From: Gemmatimonadales bacterium
Lineage (GTDB): Bacteria; Gemmatimonadota; Gemmatimonadetes; Gemmatimonadales; GWC2-71-9
DNA: 33,560 bases
NCBI GenBank assembly: GCA_041390145.1
Contig: JAWKQM010000019.1
Span: forward strand, 1 to 33,560
Direction of reading: 5' to 3'
The number at the start of each line of letters is the position of its first letter. The stretch's first letter is position 1. Below the pieces are notes generated by a model. It saw only the letters and a program-made list of their open reading frames with translations, did not search any database and was not told the DNA's origin. Made by a program: the position numbers and the translations under genes. Shown in pieces: positions 32,392-33,560 of the stretch.

Positions 32392-33551
32392 TGACCCCGG
32401 TCGAAACCCCCGAGCACCCTTCTTTCCTCCGGATACCGCCCCTCGACGGCGTCCGCGGGGTGGCAATTCTCATTGTCCTTGTGCACAACGCTGCGTGGGT
32501 GGCGGAGTCGGGTGAGCACCTCCTCTTCAAGCTGGTGGTGGCGGTCGCCTCGACGGGATGGATCGGCGTTCAGCTCTTCTTTGTGCTCTCCGGGTTCCTG
32601 ATTACCGGCATCTTGCTCGACTCGAAGGGGAAGCGTAACTACTTCAGGTCGTTCTACATCCGCCGGGCCCTGAGAATTCTCCCGGTCTACTACTTCCTCG
32701 TCGGGCTGATGGTCCTGCTGGCCGCCACGGTCTCGTGGAGCCCGGAGTGGTCCCGCGCCGTGCTCGCGCATCAGTGGCCCTACTGGTTCTACCTCGCGAA
32801 CTGGGTGCAGCCCTTCAACCTCGGCATACCGGGGCTCTCCCACCTCTGGTCGCTGGCCGTCGAGGAGCAGTTCTACCTCCTCTGGCCGCTGCTGATCTGG
32901 CTGGTGCCGCGCCATCGCCTCCGCGCCGTGTGCGTCGGGCTGCTCGTGGCCTCGCCCTTTATCCGGCTGGCACTGCGGCTCTTCGGGCTTCCCGAGGGCA
33001 CGGCCTACATGTTCACTGTCGCGCGCTGGGATGCCCTCGCCGCAGGGGCGCTCGTGGCGGTGCTGGTCCGCGATCCGGCGGGGCGCGCGTGGCTGGAACG
33101 GTGGCGGGCCAGCATCGGGTTCACCGCCAGCGCTGGTGTACTCCTGCTGACGGGCTGGCTGCACGGGTTCCACTCGGATGAGGTTTCCGTTCAGGTCGTC
33201 GGGCAGACTCTGGTTGTCCTCGTGTCGGGGAGCCTCATTGCCGCCGCGGTGGCGGATGACTCGAGGGCGCCGATCCGCCGACTCCAGGCTCACCTCTCCC
33301 GGCCATGGCTCCGGATGCTCGGCAAGTACAGCTACGCGATGTATCTCTTTCACTTCCCGATTTCCCAGCTGCTGACCGCTCTCTTCGGAGAGCAGGTGCG
33401 TGGCGCCGACACCCTCTGGCGCCTCCCCCGGCTGGCGGCCTACGTGGTGGTCGTCTTCGGACTCACCCTGCTCGCGGCCATGGCCTCGTGGCGGCTCATC
33501 GAGAGGCCATTTCTGGATCTGAAGGACAGGATTGCGCCTCGACCCGCCTAG
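32391..33551 (+). CDS. Acyltransferase-3 family membrane protein (OafA/YrhL-like)
   Basis: A 386-residue integral membrane O-acyltransferase with about ten membrane segments. Signatures are IPPLDGVRGVAILIVLVHNA with the catalytic-type His, GVQLFFVLSGFLITGILLDSK, the YIRRALRILPVYYFLV helix, and LSHLWSLAVEEQFYLLWPL. The last contains the Ser-Leu-x-x-Glu-Glu-Gln motif typical of OafA. Such enzymes acetylate surface sugars or lipids using acyl-CoA. No SGNH domain is fused at the C-terminus. The GTG start overlaps the DUF2306 stop by one base, so the two are co-transcribed. The target is unknown; an EPS or O-antigen sugar is the usual case. Confidence 0.92.
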   Translation: MTPVETPEHPSFLRIPPLDGVRGVAILIVLVHNAAWVAESGEHLLFKLVVAVASTGWIGVQLFFVLSGFLITGILLDSKGKRNYFRSFYIRRALRILPVYYFLVGLMVLLAATVSWSPEWSRAVLAHQWPYWFYLANWVQPFNLGIPGLSHLWSLAVEEQFYLLWPLLIWLVPRHRLRAVCVGLLVASPFIRLALRLFGLPEGTAYMFTVARWDALAAGALVAVLVRDPAGRAWLERWRASIGFTASAGVLLLTGWLHGFHSDEVSVQVVGQTLVVLVSGSLIAAAVADDSRAPIRRLQAHLSRPWLRMLGKYSYAMYLFHFPISQLLTALFGEQVRGADTLWRLPRLAAYVVVVFGLTLLAAMASWRLIERPFLDLKDRIAPRPA

Positions 33552-33560
33552 TTACGGAAC

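Overview
The window reads as a chromosomal segment of a high-GC, Gram-negative-type bacterium. Secreted and lipoprotein signal peptides, a GTG-started rho next to ruvX, and a secreted M1 peptidase with an AAQ-type signal peptide end would fit Gemmatimonadota. That assignment is an impression from gene style; I saw no rRNA, tRNA or other marker that proves it.

Layout. (1) 1-6.9 kb is ordinary core sequence: the start of a lipoprotein gene (possibly mltG), ruvX and rho on the minus strand; then on the plus strand two very small proteins (one a free-standing histidine-kinase-like dimerisation helix pair), a secreted M1 aminopeptidase, a threonine aldolase and a tandem universal stress protein. 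(2) 7.2-7.6 kb is a CBS-pair protein broken by indels, followed by a good intrinsic terminator. (3) 7.8-14.9 kb is a lasso-peptide cluster in the order B2 (leader peptidase), B1 (leader-binding RRE), C (macrolactam synthetase), A (46-residue precursor), K (HPr-kinase-like peptide kinase), D (ABC ATPase plus permease), and a nucleotidyltransferase. The precursor has a textbook leader motif and ends in Ser, the residue phosphorylated in paeninodin-type lasso peptides. A perfect hairpin sits directly behind the precursor gene. (4) 15.1-17.7 kb holds a polysaccharide deacetylase-like gene and, on the minus strand, a GNAT acetyltransferase and a membrane-anchored alpha/beta hydrolase. (5) 18.0-22.55 kb is a plus-strand operon: FemAB/CelD-like acyltransferase, HMG-CoA-synthase-like enzyme, two MaoC hot-dog proteins and a CheR-like methyltransferase. 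(6) 31.25-22.5 kb is a tightly coupled minus-strand operon: acyl-CoA dehydrogenase, amino acid:[carrier protein] ligase, DUF1839, AcpS-type phosphopantetheinyl transferase, carrier protein, GH2 beta-mannosidase-like protein, two-domain alpha/beta hydrolase, and a Ser esterase. This looks like a complete aminoacyl-carrier-protein pathway whose product is unknown to me. (7) 31.6-33.55 kb carries a DUF2306 membrane protein and an acyltransferase-3 membrane protein.

Two islands, about 7.32-9.01 kb and 24.64-26.42 kb, are full of single-base frame changes while the conceptual protein pieces stay family-like. Everything between them is clean. I think local consensus error is more likely than gene decay, but the sequence alone cannot settle it. 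It matters because B2, B1 and the N-terminus of C lie in the first island, and the GH2 protein and first hydrolase domain in the second.
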